The notes: generated by a model from the sequence alone, not told the origin. Shown: positions 18,352 through 27,788, numbered from the stretch's first letter. The stretch: 64,000 nucleotides of DNA from Massilia sp. Bi118 (GCF_918697865.1 NZ_CAKKMV010000003.1:248001-312000); one strand, 5' to 3'. Numbers and translations are program-made.

Positions 18352-21057
18352 TCACAGCTTGTAGTTCAGGCCGAGCAGGATCTGGCGGCCGTAGGTAGTG
18401 TAACGCTCCGGTGCGTAGGCGCCACTGCTGAACGGGCTGCCCTGCATGGTCTGGTAGGGTTGGTTGTGCAGGTTGTTCGCCTGCAGCAGCAGACCCAGGT
18501 TCTTGAAGCGGCCTTCCTGGAACTCGTAGCCGATCTGGACGTCGATCTGGCGCTCGGCGCGGATCTCGCTGAAGGCGCGCTGGGCGAACAGGCCGGTGAC
18601 CTCGCCGCGGTAGGCGGAGCGGTAGCGTTCCGAGATACGCGCCGAGAAGCCGTTCTTCTCATAGAAGGCGGTCAGGTTCGCCACCACGCCGGACAGGCCG
18701 GGCAGCTTTTCCTTGGTCCCCGGACCATTTGGGTGGATCGAGCTGTCGGTGCCAGAGGCGCTGGCCTGCAGGCCGAAGCCGTCCAGGCGGTTCCACAGCA
18801 TGTTCAGCTGCATCGACGCGGTCAGCTCGATGCCGCGCACGAAGCCGCCCTGCCCGTTGGCCGGCTGGTTGATGGTGCCGATGCTCTGGATCGGGATCAC
18901 CGTGCTGCTGTTCGGATAGCCGCTGTAGTCGAACTCCTGCTGGCGGTTGTAGATGTAATTCTTCAGGTCCTTGAAGAAGTACGCGGCCGACACGTAGCTG
19001 CCCTTGCTGATGTAGTGTTCCAGCGAGAGGTCGTAGGAGTTGGCGCGCCACGGCTCCAGCCTGGTATTGCCGCCGCTGCCGTTCCACATGCGGGTGGTGG
19101 CATCCACGCCGGCCGCGATTCCGGCGCGCATGTCCGACATGCGCGGACGCGCCACGGTCTTGGCGGCGCCAAAGCGAAGGTAGGTGTCGTGCACGTAGTT
19201 GCCGAGGTCGAAGTTCAGGTTCAGGCTGGGCAGCACGTCGTGGTAGGAGGCGCCGCCGTGCAGGTCGGTGATGACGCCGCCGTTATTGGTCTTGCCGTCC
19301 GCGTCCTGATTGACATGCACGTACTGCACGCCGGCGTTGCCGCGCACCGGTACCGTACCGAGCTCGGTATCGATGCCGAAGCGGACGAAGCCCACCGTCT
19401 GCTTCTCGCGCACCGACCAGTCCTGCTGGGCGACGTCGGTATCGAGCGGCATCTTGTCGTAAAGGGTATTCAGCGCGCTCAGGGAATCGAAGCTCAGCAC
19501 GCCCGGAATCCCGGCCCAGGCCAGCGAGGTGGTCGGCTGGATCAGGTTGGCCGGCACGCTCGTGAGGGCGCGGTCGTTCTTCAGGGCGAAGCGCTGGGAC
19601 ACGTCCTCGTGCGACTTCTCGCGCCTGGTGTAGCTCAGTCCAGCCTGGAAATCACGAAGGAAGCCGTCCATCTCGCGCTTGACGTTCAGCTTCACGTTGC
19701 CGAGCGTGTCCTCGACGATCGGGTGGTGCTGGGTGGCGTCGTGGCCCCAGCCGCCGACGTCGGCCAGCTTGATGATGTTCGGATTGGCGAAATCCATGCT
19801 TGGGGTGAACTGCGGCAGGCCGGCGCCAACCGGGATCTGGAAACCGAAATTGTTATCGGCCGCGCCCGATCCGGCCTTGCCCAGGCCTGCATAGGTTTCG
19901 GAAGTCATCTCCTTGCGCTTGGCCGAGGAATACGACAGATCGCTGTCGGCCGACCAGCGGTCGGCCAGTTTGACCGCATTGTTCCAGCCCGCCGCGAACA
20001 GCTTGTCCTTGCGGGTGTTGTAGTCGTTGCGGACGATCGGCTCCATGTTGACCAGGGCGCCGCCGGTCAGCAGGCGGGTGCCGCCGATGGACTGGATCTG
20101 CGGATTCAGGTAGCTCACGGAATCGGCCGAGTTCCACATCATGCCGCGCATGATTTCCTTCTGGTCGAACTGCGAGTAGTACAGGTCGAGGACCGAGCGC
20201 ACATCGCGGTTCGGCTTGTAGTCGATGACCGCCATCAGGCCGTCGCGCACCTGCTTGCGAGAGGTAGCCGTGACTTCGGCACCCTTCAGCGCAGTCACGT
20301 CCTCGTTCCCCGGCGGGAGCTTGTTGTTGTTACCCCACCACCAGGACTTGTATTCCTTCTGCTGGCCCGGCGAATCCAGGTGGGCATAGCCGACCGCGAT
20401 GCCCAGGGTGTTGTTCATGAACTGGTCGATGTAGGAGATCGACGCGCGGCCGCCATTGTCCGACCAGCCGTTATTCAGTTTGCCGTTGCCGTTATGCTCG
20501 CCGCGCAGGTTGACGGCGATGGTGCGGCCGCGGCGGTCCAGCGGACGCACGGCGCGCAGGTCGATGGTGCCGGACAGGCCGGCCGCCGTCATCGAGGCGT
20601 CGGGCGTCTTGTACACGGTCACGCCGCCCAGCAGCTCGGACGGGTACTGGTCGAATTCGGCGCTGCGGTCGTTGCTGGTGGACGTCTGCTCGCGGCCGTT
20701 CAGCAGGGTCACGCCGAAGTCCGGCGCCAGGCCGCGCAGCGAGATCACCTGGGCGCGGCCGGCAACGCGCTGGGCGGTCAGGCCCGGCAGGCGCGCGATC
20801 GATTCGGCGATCGACACGTCCGGCAGCTTGCCGATGTCTTCCGCGGTGATAGCCTCGACGATGTTGTCGGCATCCTTCTTGATGGCGATCGAGCTCTCGA
20901 TACTGCCGCGAATGCCGGTGACGACCACCTGCGAGGGCGCGCCGTCCTGGGTGCTGTCCTGGGCCATCGCGGCGCCGCCCCACAGCAGCGCGGCGCAAGC
21001 AGCGGCGATCGGGGTGACGGACAGCGGGTGGACGCGGCGGGGGCTTGGGTGAGCCAT
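18352..21057 (-). CDS. TonB-dependent receptor of the Xanthomonas/Caulobacter carbohydrate type
   Basis: A 901-residue outer-membrane receptor with signal peptide (to AMAQ), TonB-box region VVVTGIRGSIESSIAIKKDAD, and the plug signature ADNIVEAITAEDIGKLPDVSIAESIARLPGLTAQR that marks the TIGR01782-type receptors used for oligosaccharide uptake. The barrel ends in GLNYKL. It lies between two GH30 genes on the same strand and has two LacI-type operators 36-80 bp upstream of its start plus a third further up. These suggest a regulated glucan or glucoside import system. Confidence 0.94.
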   Translation of the reverse strand: MAHPSPRRVHPLSVTPIAAACAALLWGGAAMAQDSTQDGAPSQVVVTGIRGSIESSIAIKKDADNIVEAITAEDIGKLPDVSIAESIARLPGLTAQRVAGRAQVISLRGLAPDFGVTLLNGREQTSTSNDRSAEFDQYPSELLGGVTVYKTPDASMTAAGLSGTIDLRAVRPLDRRGRTIAVNLRGEHNGNGKLNNGWSDNGGRASISYIDQFMNNTLGIAVGYAHLDSPGQQKEYKSWWWGNNNKLPPGNEDVTALKGAEVTATSRKQVRDGLMAVIDYKPNRDVRSVLDLYYSQFDQKEIMRGMMWNSADSVSYLNPQIQSIGGTRLLTGGALVNMEPIVRNDYNTRKDKLFAAGWNNAVKLADRWSADSDLSYSSAKRKEMTSETYAGLGKAGSGAADNNFGFQIPVGAGLPQFTPSMDFANPNIIKLADVGGWGHDATQHHPIVEDTLGNVKLNVKREMDGFLRDFQAGLSYTRREKSHEDVSQRFALKNDRALTSVPANLIQPTTSLAWAGIPGVLSFDSLSALNTLYDKMPLDTDVAQQDWSVREKQTVGFVRFGIDTELGTVPVRGNAGVQYVHVNQDADGKTNNGGVITDLHGGASYHDVLPSLNLNFDLGNYVHDTYLRFGAAKTVARPRMSDMRAGIAAGVDATTRMWNGSGGNTRLEPWRANSYDLSLEHYISKGSYVSAAYFFKDLKNYIYNRQQEFDYSGYPNSSTVIPIQSIGTINQPANGQGGFVRGIELTASMQLNMLWNRLDGFGLQASASGTDSSIHPNGPGTKEKLPGLSGVVANLTAFYEKNGFSARISERYRSAYRGEVTGLFAQRAFSEIRAERQIDVQIGYEFQEGRFKNLGLLLQANNLHNQPYQTMQGSPFSSGAYAPERYTTYGRQILLGLNYKL

Positions 21058-21092
21058 GTTTCTGTCTCCTGAATGTTTTTATGGTCCGGTTG

Positions 21093-21106
21093 TGGAAACG
21101 TTGCCA
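21093..21106 (-). promoter_or_regulatory. LacI-type operator 1 (TonB receptor)
   Basis: TGGAAACGTTGCCA, an imperfect palindrome with TGG/CCA arms around AACGTT, the layout of LacI-family operators. It is centred about 42 bp upstream of the receptor start, where a repressor would cover the promoter. Confidence 0.75.
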
Positions 21107-21123
21107 AATCGTGAGCTTAAAAA

Positions 21124-21137
21124 TGGAAACGTTGCCA
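21124..21137 (-). promoter_or_regulatory. LacI-type operator 2 (TonB receptor)
   Basis: Exact second copy of TGGAAACGTTGCCA, 31 bp (three helical turns) from operator 1 in the same orientation, so two repressor dimers could sit on one DNA face. Confidence 0.75.
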
Positions 21138-21230
21138 ATTCAAGGGGCATCCGTTTCCGCTCATCGGTTCGACTCGGTAGTCAGCCTTCATCGCAGCTGG
21201 CTTCCCGTCCAGTCCCCTGACGCCCGGGAT

Positions 21231-21244
21231 TGGAAACGTTGCCA
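21231..21244 (-). promoter_or_regulatory. LacI-type operator 3 (distal)
   Basis: Third exact copy of TGGAAACGTTGCCA, 107 bp upstream of operator 2 and 89 bp downstream of the GH30 gene that ends at 21333. The distance would suit DNA looping with the proximal pair. Confidence 0.7.
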
Positions 21245-21332
21245 AATGCTGTGTTGTCATTATCAGCTTGCTCGAATTTCAATGTCAATAGCGAAGGTGC
21301 GTGTGCGCAACAGCTCACGCACCTTCCGCGAT

Positions 21333-22799
21333 TTATTTCCAGACCAGCGTGGCGACGCTGGCCCCCGGCAGCGTGTAGCGGAAGGATGCCTTGCCCACCT
21401 TGACCGCGACCGTGCGCGCCGCGGCCTCGCCGTTCGCCAGCAGCAGCACGACGCCGCCGTCCGGATTGCGGAAAGCGACGTTGGCCACGCCTTCAGACGC
21501 TTCGCTCGAGGCGATGCGGCGCGCGCCCGGCAGCACGAAGCGGCTGGCATGGGCCAGCGCGTAATACTCGACGTTGCGGGTGACGGCGCCGGTCCTGGAA
21601 TCGATGGTGACGACGCCGCGGCAGTCCTTGCAGCCGCCCAGGTGCGGACCGTCGTTCTCGTCCAGCGCCAGGTTCCAGAACAGCACGCCGCGCGCCCAGC
21701 CGCGGGTGGTGTCGATCACCAGGGTTTTGGTGAAGTACTGCAGGTTCCTGGACCAGTCCGGCGACCAGCGCCCGCCCGAGCACTCGGTAAACCAGGTGTC
21801 CTTGGCCGGGTATTTGTCGTGCAGCCTGGTTTGCACGTCCGACTTGCCGGCGTAGCAGTGCCAGGCAACGCCGCTCACGTACTTTGCCGCTTGCGGGTCG
21901 GCCAGCACGGTGGCCGGCGAATCCGGCTCGTCCCAGTTGTGGTCCCAGTCGAAGATCGCGGTGCCGGGATTCGCGCGCGCCAGCAGCGGGCCGAGATGGC
22001 CGCCGATGAAAGCGGCGCGCTTGGCCGGGTCGACGCGCATGCCGGGATAGTCGCCGGGCTCGAAGTGCGGCTCGTTCTGCAGCGTCAGCGCGGAGATGGC
22101 GACGCCCTCGGCCTTCATCGCATCGACGTAGCGGTTCAGGTAGCGCGCGAAGGCATCGTAGGCTTCGGGCTTCAGCGTGCCTTTGACCAGGCTGTCGCTG
22201 CTCTTCATCCAGCCCGGCGCGCTCCAGGGCGAGGCCATCACCTTCAGCTGTGGATTGACCTTGAGCGCCGCCTTCACGGCAGGCAGCACGGTGTCGCGCT
22301 GGGCGTCGATCGAGAAGTGCTGCAGCTGCGGATCGCTCTGGCCGGGCGGCATGTCGTCGAAGCTGTAGTGGGTGCGCGAAAAGTCGGAGGCGCCGATGGT
22401 CAGGCGGGTGAAGGACAGGCCGATGCCCGTCGTCTTCCCCTGCCCCCGGCCGAACAGCTCACGCATCAGGGCCTCGCGCTGTGGGCCCGTCATCTTCTGC
22501 TGGATCAGCCAGGCCGAGGCGTCGGTGATGGCCGCGCCGAAGCCGGCGATCTGCTGGTAACTGGTGCCGGGGTCGACCTCGATCACCGGCGTGCCAGCGG
22601 CCATCTTGACCATCGCGCTGCTGAAGCTGGCGTCGGCTTCGCGGGAGAGCAGTTTGGCCTGGTCGCCGGTGGTGAGCCAGGCCTGGACCGTGGGGCCCTC
22701 TCCTTTGACAGGTGCGGCGGCGGCCGGCAAGGCGCTGAATGCGGCGGCCAGCAGGATGGGGAATGCACTGCGCAGCCGCAGCCGGGTGGCGAGAGCCAT
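21333..22799 (-). CDS. GH30 family glycoside hydrolase (exported), second copy
   Basis: A 488-residue GH30 enzyme, clearly diverged from the other one in the locus. It shows IAGFGAAITDASAW, MASPWSAPGWMKSSDSL, QNEP with acid/base Glu243, and WFTECSGG with nucleophile Glu339; the C-terminal domain ends in ATLVWK. The signal peptide is RLRLRSAFPILLAAAFSALPAAAA. The ATG at 22799 is nine bases after AGGAG; the ATG at 22808 directly abuts that site and is less likely. The upstream operator copy at 22830-22843 ties it to the same LacI regulator. Related to glucosylceramidases and endo-beta-1,6-glucanases; the exact bond is not predictable. Confidence 0.92.
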   Translation of the reverse strand: MALATRLRLRSAFPILLAAAFSALPAAAAPVKGEGPTVQAWLTTGDQAKLLSREADASFSSAMVKMAAGTPVIEVDPGTSYQQIAGFGAAITDASAWLIQQKMTGPQREALMRELFGRGQGKTTGIGLSFTRLTIGASDFSRTHYSFDDMPPGQSDPQLQHFSIDAQRDTVLPAVKAALKVNPQLKVMASPWSAPGWMKSSDSLVKGTLKPEAYDAFARYLNRYVDAMKAEGVAISALTLQNEPHFEPGDYPGMRVDPAKRAAFIGGHLGPLLARANPGTAIFDWDHNWDEPDSPATVLADPQAAKYVSGVAWHCYAGKSDVQTRLHDKYPAKDTWFTECSGGRWSPDWSRNLQYFTKTLVIDTTRGWARGVLFWNLALDENDGPHLGGCKDCRGVVTIDSRTGAVTRNVEYYALAHASRFVLPGARRIASSEASEGVANVAFRNPDGGVVLLLANGEAAARTVAVKVGKASFRYTLPGASVATLVWK

Positions 22800-22829
22800 G
22801 GTGTTCATCTCCTGTATGGGACGGCAGAT

Positions 22830-22843
22830 TGGAAACGTTGCCA
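22830..22843 (-). promoter_or_regulatory. LacI-type operator 4 (second GH30 gene)
   Basis: Fourth exact copy of TGGAAACGTTGCCA, 31 bp before the chosen start of the GH30 gene that ends at 21333. It shows that this gene has its own controlled promoter and does not depend on read-through. Confidence 0.75.
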
Positions 22844-22904
22844 AATTTATGCCGAGAACTATAGCAGAGGTGTTGGCGAAGTCAACGCGTGCGTGCGGAA
22901 AGCG

Positions 22905-22938
22905 AAAAAAGATCGGCCCACGCAGTGGTGGGCCGATC
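22905..22938 (-). terminator. Rho-independent terminator of tRNA-Cys
   Basis: On the minus strand a perfect 11-bp stem (22938-22928 with 22921-22911) with a 6-nt loop is followed by six T residues (22910-22905). It begins about 10 bp after the tRNA 3' end. Confidence 0.93.
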
Positions 22939-22947
22939 ATGATGTCC

Positions 22948-23021
22948 TGGAGGCGAGGACAGGAATCGAACCTGTCTACGCGGCTTTGCAAGCCGCTGCA
23001 TAACCTCTTTGCTACCTCGCC
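22948..23021 (-). tRNA. tRNA-Cys (GCA)
   Basis: A 74-nt cloverleaf on the minus strand: acceptor GGCGAGG pairs with CCTCGCC, the anticodon stem GCGGC/GCCGC encloses the loop TTGCAAA with anticodon GCA, and the T arm contains GGTTCGATTCC. The discriminator base is T, as is usual for tRNA-Cys (U73), and CCA is encoded. A strong terminator follows. Confidence 0.97.
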
Positions 23022-23100
23022 GAAGAGAATGGTACGCGCGTGGCTTGAGCCGTCCATGCGGTGGCGCAAACGGAAAGCGGCGGCATGGCATACTCCTGCC

Positions 23101-23502
23101 ATGAGCACCGAGAAAAAACTGCAATTCGACGAATTGATGCAACTGGCGACAACATCGGCGGCGGTCACCCGCGACTGCGACTGCGCCATCGACGCCTGCC
23201 GCGAATGGACGCGCATTCCAGCCGGCTTCCCCGAGCAGCAGATGCAGACGCTTGGCACCCTGGTCGAGGATCCCTACATCGAAGCGACCTACGAGGAATA
23301 CCATCCGGCCGGGACGAATTACTGGTCGGCCGAGGCGCCGATCGCCTGGCGGCATTATCCCTACAACCGCTGCAGCGTCCTCCAGTGCGAGGTCTGCGGG
23401 CGTTGCTGCCTGAAGTATGTCGAGGCCGGCGGCTACTATGTCGAACCGCGCATGCGGGCACTCGATCCGCGGCTGCTGGTGAACTTGCCGGCTGACGCCT
23501 GA
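23101..23502 (+). CDS. Conserved-looking cysteine-rich hypothetical protein
   Basis: A soluble 133-residue acidic protein without signal peptide or membrane segment. It contains DCDCAIDAC near residue 25 and a cluster CSVLQCEVCGRCCLKYVEAGGYYVEPR near residue 98, which with several His and Asp residues could bind a metal such as zinc or an Fe-S centre. Composition and codon use match the surrounding genes and the reading frame is clean from ATG to TGA, so I take it as real. No clear ribosome binding site. It stands alone between tRNA-Cys and the lyase operon. I do not recognise the family. Confidence 0.7.
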   Translation: MSTEKKLQFDELMQLATTSAAVTRDCDCAIDACREWTRIPAGFPEQQMQTLGTLVEDPYIEATYEEYHPAGTNYWSAEAPIAWRHYPYNRCSVLQCEVCGRCCLKYVEAGGYYVEPRMRALDPRLLVNLPADA

Positions 23503-23794
23503 ACGCCAGGCCGCCTGAATCGCTTCGGTTCCGGATACCCCATTTTTAGCAGCACCCGCCGCACCGTGCGCTCGCCATGGTGCGCCTTTCTCGATGCCGT
23601 CCACCCTGTCCCGGCATTGCACGCGCAAGTCCCCACCCCCTCCACCGTCTCGTAGCACCGAATCGCTTTCACGAATTGTTGACTAGCGAAAAAAATTCCT
23701 ATACCTTTTAGTTAAACGTTTTCCTACATTTTAAAAAGTTCATGTAAATATCGGGTAAGAGAACGGTTTCTCTTGGAGCGGGAGTTTCGGAAGA
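23503..23794 (+). promoter_or_regulatory. Upstream region of the polyuronate-lyase operon
   Basis: A 292-bp gap that turns AT-rich in its right half. A possible promoter is TTGACT (23679-23684) with TATACC (23700-23705), but the 15-bp spacer is short. AAACGTTTT at about 23714-23722 resembles the centre of a LacI-type operator without matching the four GH30 operators. An AAGAGAA/TTCTCTT hairpin (23757-23774) lies just before the ribosome binding region of the lyase gene. None of these is certain. Confidence 0.35.
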
Positions 23795-25024
23795 ATGGCA
23801 TTGCGGCTTGTTAAACGATTTCATAAATCTGTCGAAACACGGCGTCGCGCAGCGAAATGGCTGATGGCGGCAGCGTTGCTGGGGAGCTGTCTGGCAGCAG
23901 CCGCGCGGCCCGGCACGGACCCGGCCGCCCCCGTCGCTGCGCAACTCGATCGCGCACGCATCCTGCGCGCCGCCCAGGCCGACCTCGGCCAGGCGGCGCA
24001 CACCATCACGGCCTTTCCGGCGCCGCGCAGCAGCGGCGGTCCGCACGACTTTTATTCCGAAGGCGACTACTGGTGGCCTGATCCCGCCCACCCCGGCGGA
24101 CCCTACATCCAGCGCGACGGCCTGAGCAACCCGGACAACTTCGTCGCACACCGCCAGGCCCTGCTGCGCTTCGCGGTGCAGGTGCCGGAACTGGTGGCCG
24201 CCTGGAAGATCACCGGCGACAAGCGCTATGCCGGCCATGCGGTCGCCCACCTGCGCGCCTGGTTCGTCGATCCGGCCACCCGGCTCAACCCGAACCTGGA
24301 ATACGCACAGGCCGTCTTCGGCCGCAGCAAAGGCCGCGGCATCGGCATCATCGACACCGTGCACCTGGTCGAGGTGGCGCGCGCCATCGAGGTGCTGGAG
24401 GCCGGCCATGCGCTGCCGCCTGCCGAGGGCGACCGCATCAAGGCATGGTTCACCGCCTACCTGGACTGGCTGGTCCACAGCCGCAATGGCCAGCAGGAGC
24501 GCGACGCCAAAAACAACCACGGCAGCTGCTGGCTGCTGCAGGTGGCTGCCTTCGCCCGCCTCATCGGCGACGAGGCGCTGCTCGCCTATGCGCGCGAGCG
24601 CTACAAGAAGGTGCTGCTGCCCACGCAGCTGGCGGCGGACGGCAGCCTGCCGCTGGAGCTGAAGCGCACCAAGCCGTATGGCTATGCGCTGTTCGACCTC
24701 GAAGCACTCGCGGCGCTGTGCGAAGTCCTGTCCACCCCGGGCGACGATCTGTGGACCTACACGACGCCGGACGGCCGCGGCATCGGCATCGGCAAGGCCA
24801 TGGCCTGGATGGTGCCCTACATCCGCGACAAGTCGCAATGGCCGCTGCCGCCGGACCTCATGTTCGACCGGGAGTGGCCGATGCGCCAGGCCAGCCTGCT
24901 GTTCGCGGGCCGCGCGCTGCACCGCCCCGACTACCTGGACCTATGGCGCACCCTGCCCGCGGATTCTTCGGTGGACGAAGTGGTGCGCAACTTCTTCATC
25001 CGCCAGCCGGTGCTGTGGGAGTAA
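23795..25024 (+). CDS. Alginate-lyase-family polysaccharide lyase (exported)
   Basis: A 409-residue lyase of the alginate_lyase (PL5/PL38-like) alpha-toroid fold. Signal peptide near residues 15-38. Conserved blocks are DFYSEGDYWWPDP with GPYIQRDGL, RLNPNLEYAQAVFGRSKGRGIGI, AKNNHGSCW (Asn-His pair typical of the active site), and LELKRTKPYGY, whose Arg and Tyr are at the spacing expected for catalysis. It would cleave uronic-acid polymers such as alginate or glucuronan by beta-elimination in the periplasm. It is the first gene of lyase, TonB receptor, lyase, all rightward. The start follows GGAAG closely; substrate is not settled by sequence. Confidence 0.88.
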   Translation: MALRLVKRFHKSVETRRRAAKWLMAAALLGSCLAAAARPGTDPAAPVAAQLDRARILRAAQADLGQAAHTITAFPAPRSSGGPHDFYSEGDYWWPDPAHPGGPYIQRDGLSNPDNFVAHRQALLRFAVQVPELVAAWKITGDKRYAGHAVAHLRAWFVDPATRLNPNLEYAQAVFGRSKGRGIGIIDTVHLVEVARAIEVLEAGHALPPAEGDRIKAWFTAYLDWLVHSRNGQQERDAKNNHGSCWLLQVAAFARLIGDEALLAYARERYKKVLLPTQLAADGSLPLELKRTKPYGYALFDLEALAALCEVLSTPGDDLWTYTTPDGRGIGIGKAMAWMVPYIRDKSQWPLPPDLMFDREWPMRQASLLFAGRALHRPDYLDLWRTLPADSSVDEVVRNFFIRQPVLWE

Positions 25025-25082
25025 GCCGCACCGGCAGCCGGCAACGCATACAACGACATCTACAACAACGAGGAGACAAGCT

Positions 25083-27788
25083 TTGGACAAGCACGACAAA
25101 CGACACGCAGCGCAGCTGCTGAAGACATTACCGGCCGCGGTGGCCCTGGCGCTGGCCGGCATGGACGCCGGCGCGCAGGCATCGCAGCCCGATCCGACGA
25201 TGCAGAAAGTGGAAGTCACCGGCTCGAGCATCAAGCGCTCGGTGGCGGACCAGGCCCTGCCTGTTACGGTGGTCAAGGCCGAGGACTGGCTGGCGCAAGG
25301 CATGCTGACCATCGAAGACATCCTGATGTCGATGTCGACCGCATCGGACTACACGCTGAACACCACCTCGGGCAACGGCAACAGCGCCAACATGCGCGGC
25401 ATCGGCGGCTCGCGCACCCTGGTCCTGCTGGATGGGAAGCGCGTCTCGGACAACTCGATCGACCCGAACAACATCCCGGTCAGCGCGCTCGACCGCACCG
25501 AGGTGCTGCGCGACGGCGCGTCCTCGATCTACGGCAGCGACGCGATCGGCGGCGTGATCAACTTCGTCACCAAAAAGGCCTACAAGGGCGCATCCATCAC
25601 CGCCAAGGGCACCACGCCGCAACGGGCGGGCGGCGGCCAGTCCACGGGCTTCAACTTCATCTTCGGCAAGGGCGACCTGGCCGCCGACGGCTGGAACATC
25701 TACGTCACGGGCGACCTGAATCACCAGAACGAACTGGCGCAGTCGGCGCGCCCGAACATCACCTCGGACGAGAACCGGATCAGCGCCGGCTTCGCGCCGC
25801 CCAAGCTGACCAAGGGCACCAATGCCGTGCCGGCCAACGTCACCCTGGTCAACGGCTCGACCAAGAACGCCGGCAACCCGTACTACGCGACCGGCTGCGT
25901 GGAACCGTACACCACCCCGGGCACCAGCAATACCTGTTCGGCCACCTACAGCGCCAACAGCCTCACGCTGACCAAGGAGCACCAGCAGGCGTCCTTCTTC
26001 ACCAAGGGCAGCCTGATGCTGAACCCGGACCACAAGCTGTCCGCCACCCTGCTGTATTCGAATATCTACAACCGTCCCGTCAAGAACCCGACCTTCGGCA
26101 TCAATGCCTCGATCGCGGGCTTCCCGGCGCTGACCATCACCCCGGCCAGCAAGTACTACCCGGGCCGGGGCATCACCCCGGCCATGCCCGGCATCACCAA
26201 CCAGACCCTGACCCTGGCCTGGTCGCTGATCGGCGACCTCGGCCCGACCGTCCTGGACTACAACACCCGCACCGCGCGTGCGACCATCGAGGACGAGGGC
26301 CGCATCGGCGCCTGGGACTACCGCGCCGGCCTGTGGAGCGCGCTGTACACATCCCGTGTGACCTTCCGTTCGGGCTTCGTCAACAGCTACGGCCTGCTGG
26401 CCGGCGTCGCCGACGGCTCGCTCAACCCCTTCGGCCTGCAGGACGAGAACGGCCTCGCCTACCTGGACGGCCTCTCGACCAATGGCCAGACCGCCGATGC
26501 AGGCGTGACCCGCCTGAACGGCATCGACCTGACCGCCAACCGTGAGCTCATGCCCCTGGCGGGCGGCGCGATGTCGCTGGCCGTGGGCGCCAGCGCCTGG
26601 CACGATTTCACCTACCATTCGATTCCGGAAACCGTGGCGCTGTCCGGTGGCCAGACCGGCAACACCGCCGCCGTCAACCAGCATGCCTCGCGCAACGTGA
26701 CGGCCGCCTACATCGAACTCGACATGCCCTTCACGAAGGCGCTCGACGTCGACTTCGCGGTACGCACCGACCACTACAGCGATTTCGGCTCGACCACGAA
26801 TCCGAAAGTCAGCTTCCGCTACAAGCCGGGCAATACCTGGATGCTGCGCGGCGCGGCCGGCACCGGCTTCCGCGCGCCGACCCTGAGCCAGCGCTACTTC
26901 GGCGCCGTCGACGGCCGCACCGGCATCACGAGCCTGAGCTACAACGACCCGCTGCTGTGCCCGGGCGGCCGTCCCGGCGGCAATACCAACGGCACCGCGC
27001 TACCCGGGTATGACCCGGCCGTCGTCTGCGCCGCGCGCCAGCCGATCAACACGGGCGCCAATCCGAACGTCGGCCCGGAACGCTCGACCACCTTCAACTT
27101 CGGCCTCGTGCTCACGCCGACCCGCTCGCTGCTGGTCTCGCTCGACTACTTCAACGTCAAGCTGCGCGACATGATCGGCCAGATCGCCCAGCCGACCTTC
27201 TTCACCGACCCGACCTACGCTGACCTGTTCATCCGCGACGCCAACAAGAACCTGCTGTACATCGACGACCGCCAGACCAACCTGGGCGGGCTGCGCACGG
27301 ACGGCATCGACATTACCACCACCTACACCTTCCCGAAAACGCGCTGGGGCACCTTCGGCGCCCAGCTGGACGGCACCTACATCCACCGCTTCGAAACCCA
27401 GGTGGACCGTGACGGCGAGTGGATCTCGAGCGTCAACAAGTTCGGCCCGCTGGACGCCAACGTGCAGAACTTCCGCTGGAAGTACGGCGCGTCGATCAAG
27501 TGGAAGAGCCCGGGCGGTGCCTGGACCTCGACCCTGAACGAGCAGTACAAGCAGAGCTTCGAAGACCGGAACAGCGGCACGCAGTTCTACCACGTGATCG
27601 ATCCGTACACGGTCTTCAACTGGTCGCTGACCTATTCCGGCCAGCGCCACTGGAAGCTCATGGCAGGCGTGAACAACGTGTTCGACCGCGATCCGCCGGC
27701 CGCCAACTACCGCAACGAAGGCTATGCCAGCGGTGAAGGCAGCCCGCTCGGCCGTACCTTCGTGGCGCGCGCGACCTACACCTTCTGA
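25083..27788 (+). CDS. TonB-dependent receptor of the polyuronate locus
   Basis: A 901-residue outer-membrane receptor. The TTG at 25083 is the start: GAGGAG ends seven bases before it and no ATG or GTG nearby gives a signal peptide. The N-terminus runs into a hydrophobic stretch (TLPAAVALALAGMDAGAQA) and then QKVEVTGSSIKRSVADQALPVTVVKAED, a plug with DRTEVLRDGASSIYGSDAIGGVINFVTKK, and a barrel ending RTFVARATYTF. The plug type is that of receptors for large or sugar substrates in Gammaproteobacteria and Betaproteobacteria. It lies between two polyuronate lyases, 58 bp after the first and 20 bp before the second, which suggests uptake of the oligouronates they release. Confidence 0.92.
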   Translation: MDKHDKRHAAQLLKTLPAAVALALAGMDAGAQASQPDPTMQKVEVTGSSIKRSVADQALPVTVVKAEDWLAQGMLTIEDILMSMSTASDYTLNTTSGNGNSANMRGIGGSRTLVLLDGKRVSDNSIDPNNIPVSALDRTEVLRDGASSIYGSDAIGGVINFVTKKAYKGASITAKGTTPQRAGGGQSTGFNFIFGKGDLAADGWNIYVTGDLNHQNELAQSARPNITSDENRISAGFAPPKLTKGTNAVPANVTLVNGSTKNAGNPYYATGCVEPYTTPGTSNTCSATYSANSLTLTKEHQQASFFTKGSLMLNPDHKLSATLLYSNIYNRPVKNPTFGINASIAGFPALTITPASKYYPGRGITPAMPGITNQTLTLAWSLIGDLGPTVLDYNTRTARATIEDEGRIGAWDYRAGLWSALYTSRVTFRSGFVNSYGLLAGVADGSLNPFGLQDENGLAYLDGLSTNGQTADAGVTRLNGIDLTANRELMPLAGGAMSLAVGASAWHDFTYHSIPETVALSGGQTGNTAAVNQHASRNVTAAYIELDMPFTKALDVDFAVRTDHYSDFGSTTNPKVSFRYKPGNTWMLRGAAGTGFRAPTLSQRYFGAVDGRTGITSLSYNDPLLCPGGRPGGNTNGTALPGYDPAVVCAARQPINTGANPNVGPERSTTFNFGLVLTPTRSLLVSLDYFNVKLRDMIGQIAQPTFFTDPTYADLFIRDANKNLLYIDDRQTNLGGLRTDGIDITTTYTFPKTRWGTFGAQLDGTYIHRFETQVDRDGEWISSVNKFGPLDANVQNFRWKYGASIKWKSPGGAWTSTLNEQYKQSFEDRNSGTQFYHVIDPYTVFNWSLTYSGQRHWKLMAGVNNVFDRDPPAANYRNEGYASGEGSPLGRTFVARATYTF

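Noticed and set aside
18460..21072. An 870-codon frame antisense to the TonB receptor of the GH30 locus.
   Set aside because: Shadow of GC-rich third positions; the minus-strand receptor has all family motifs.
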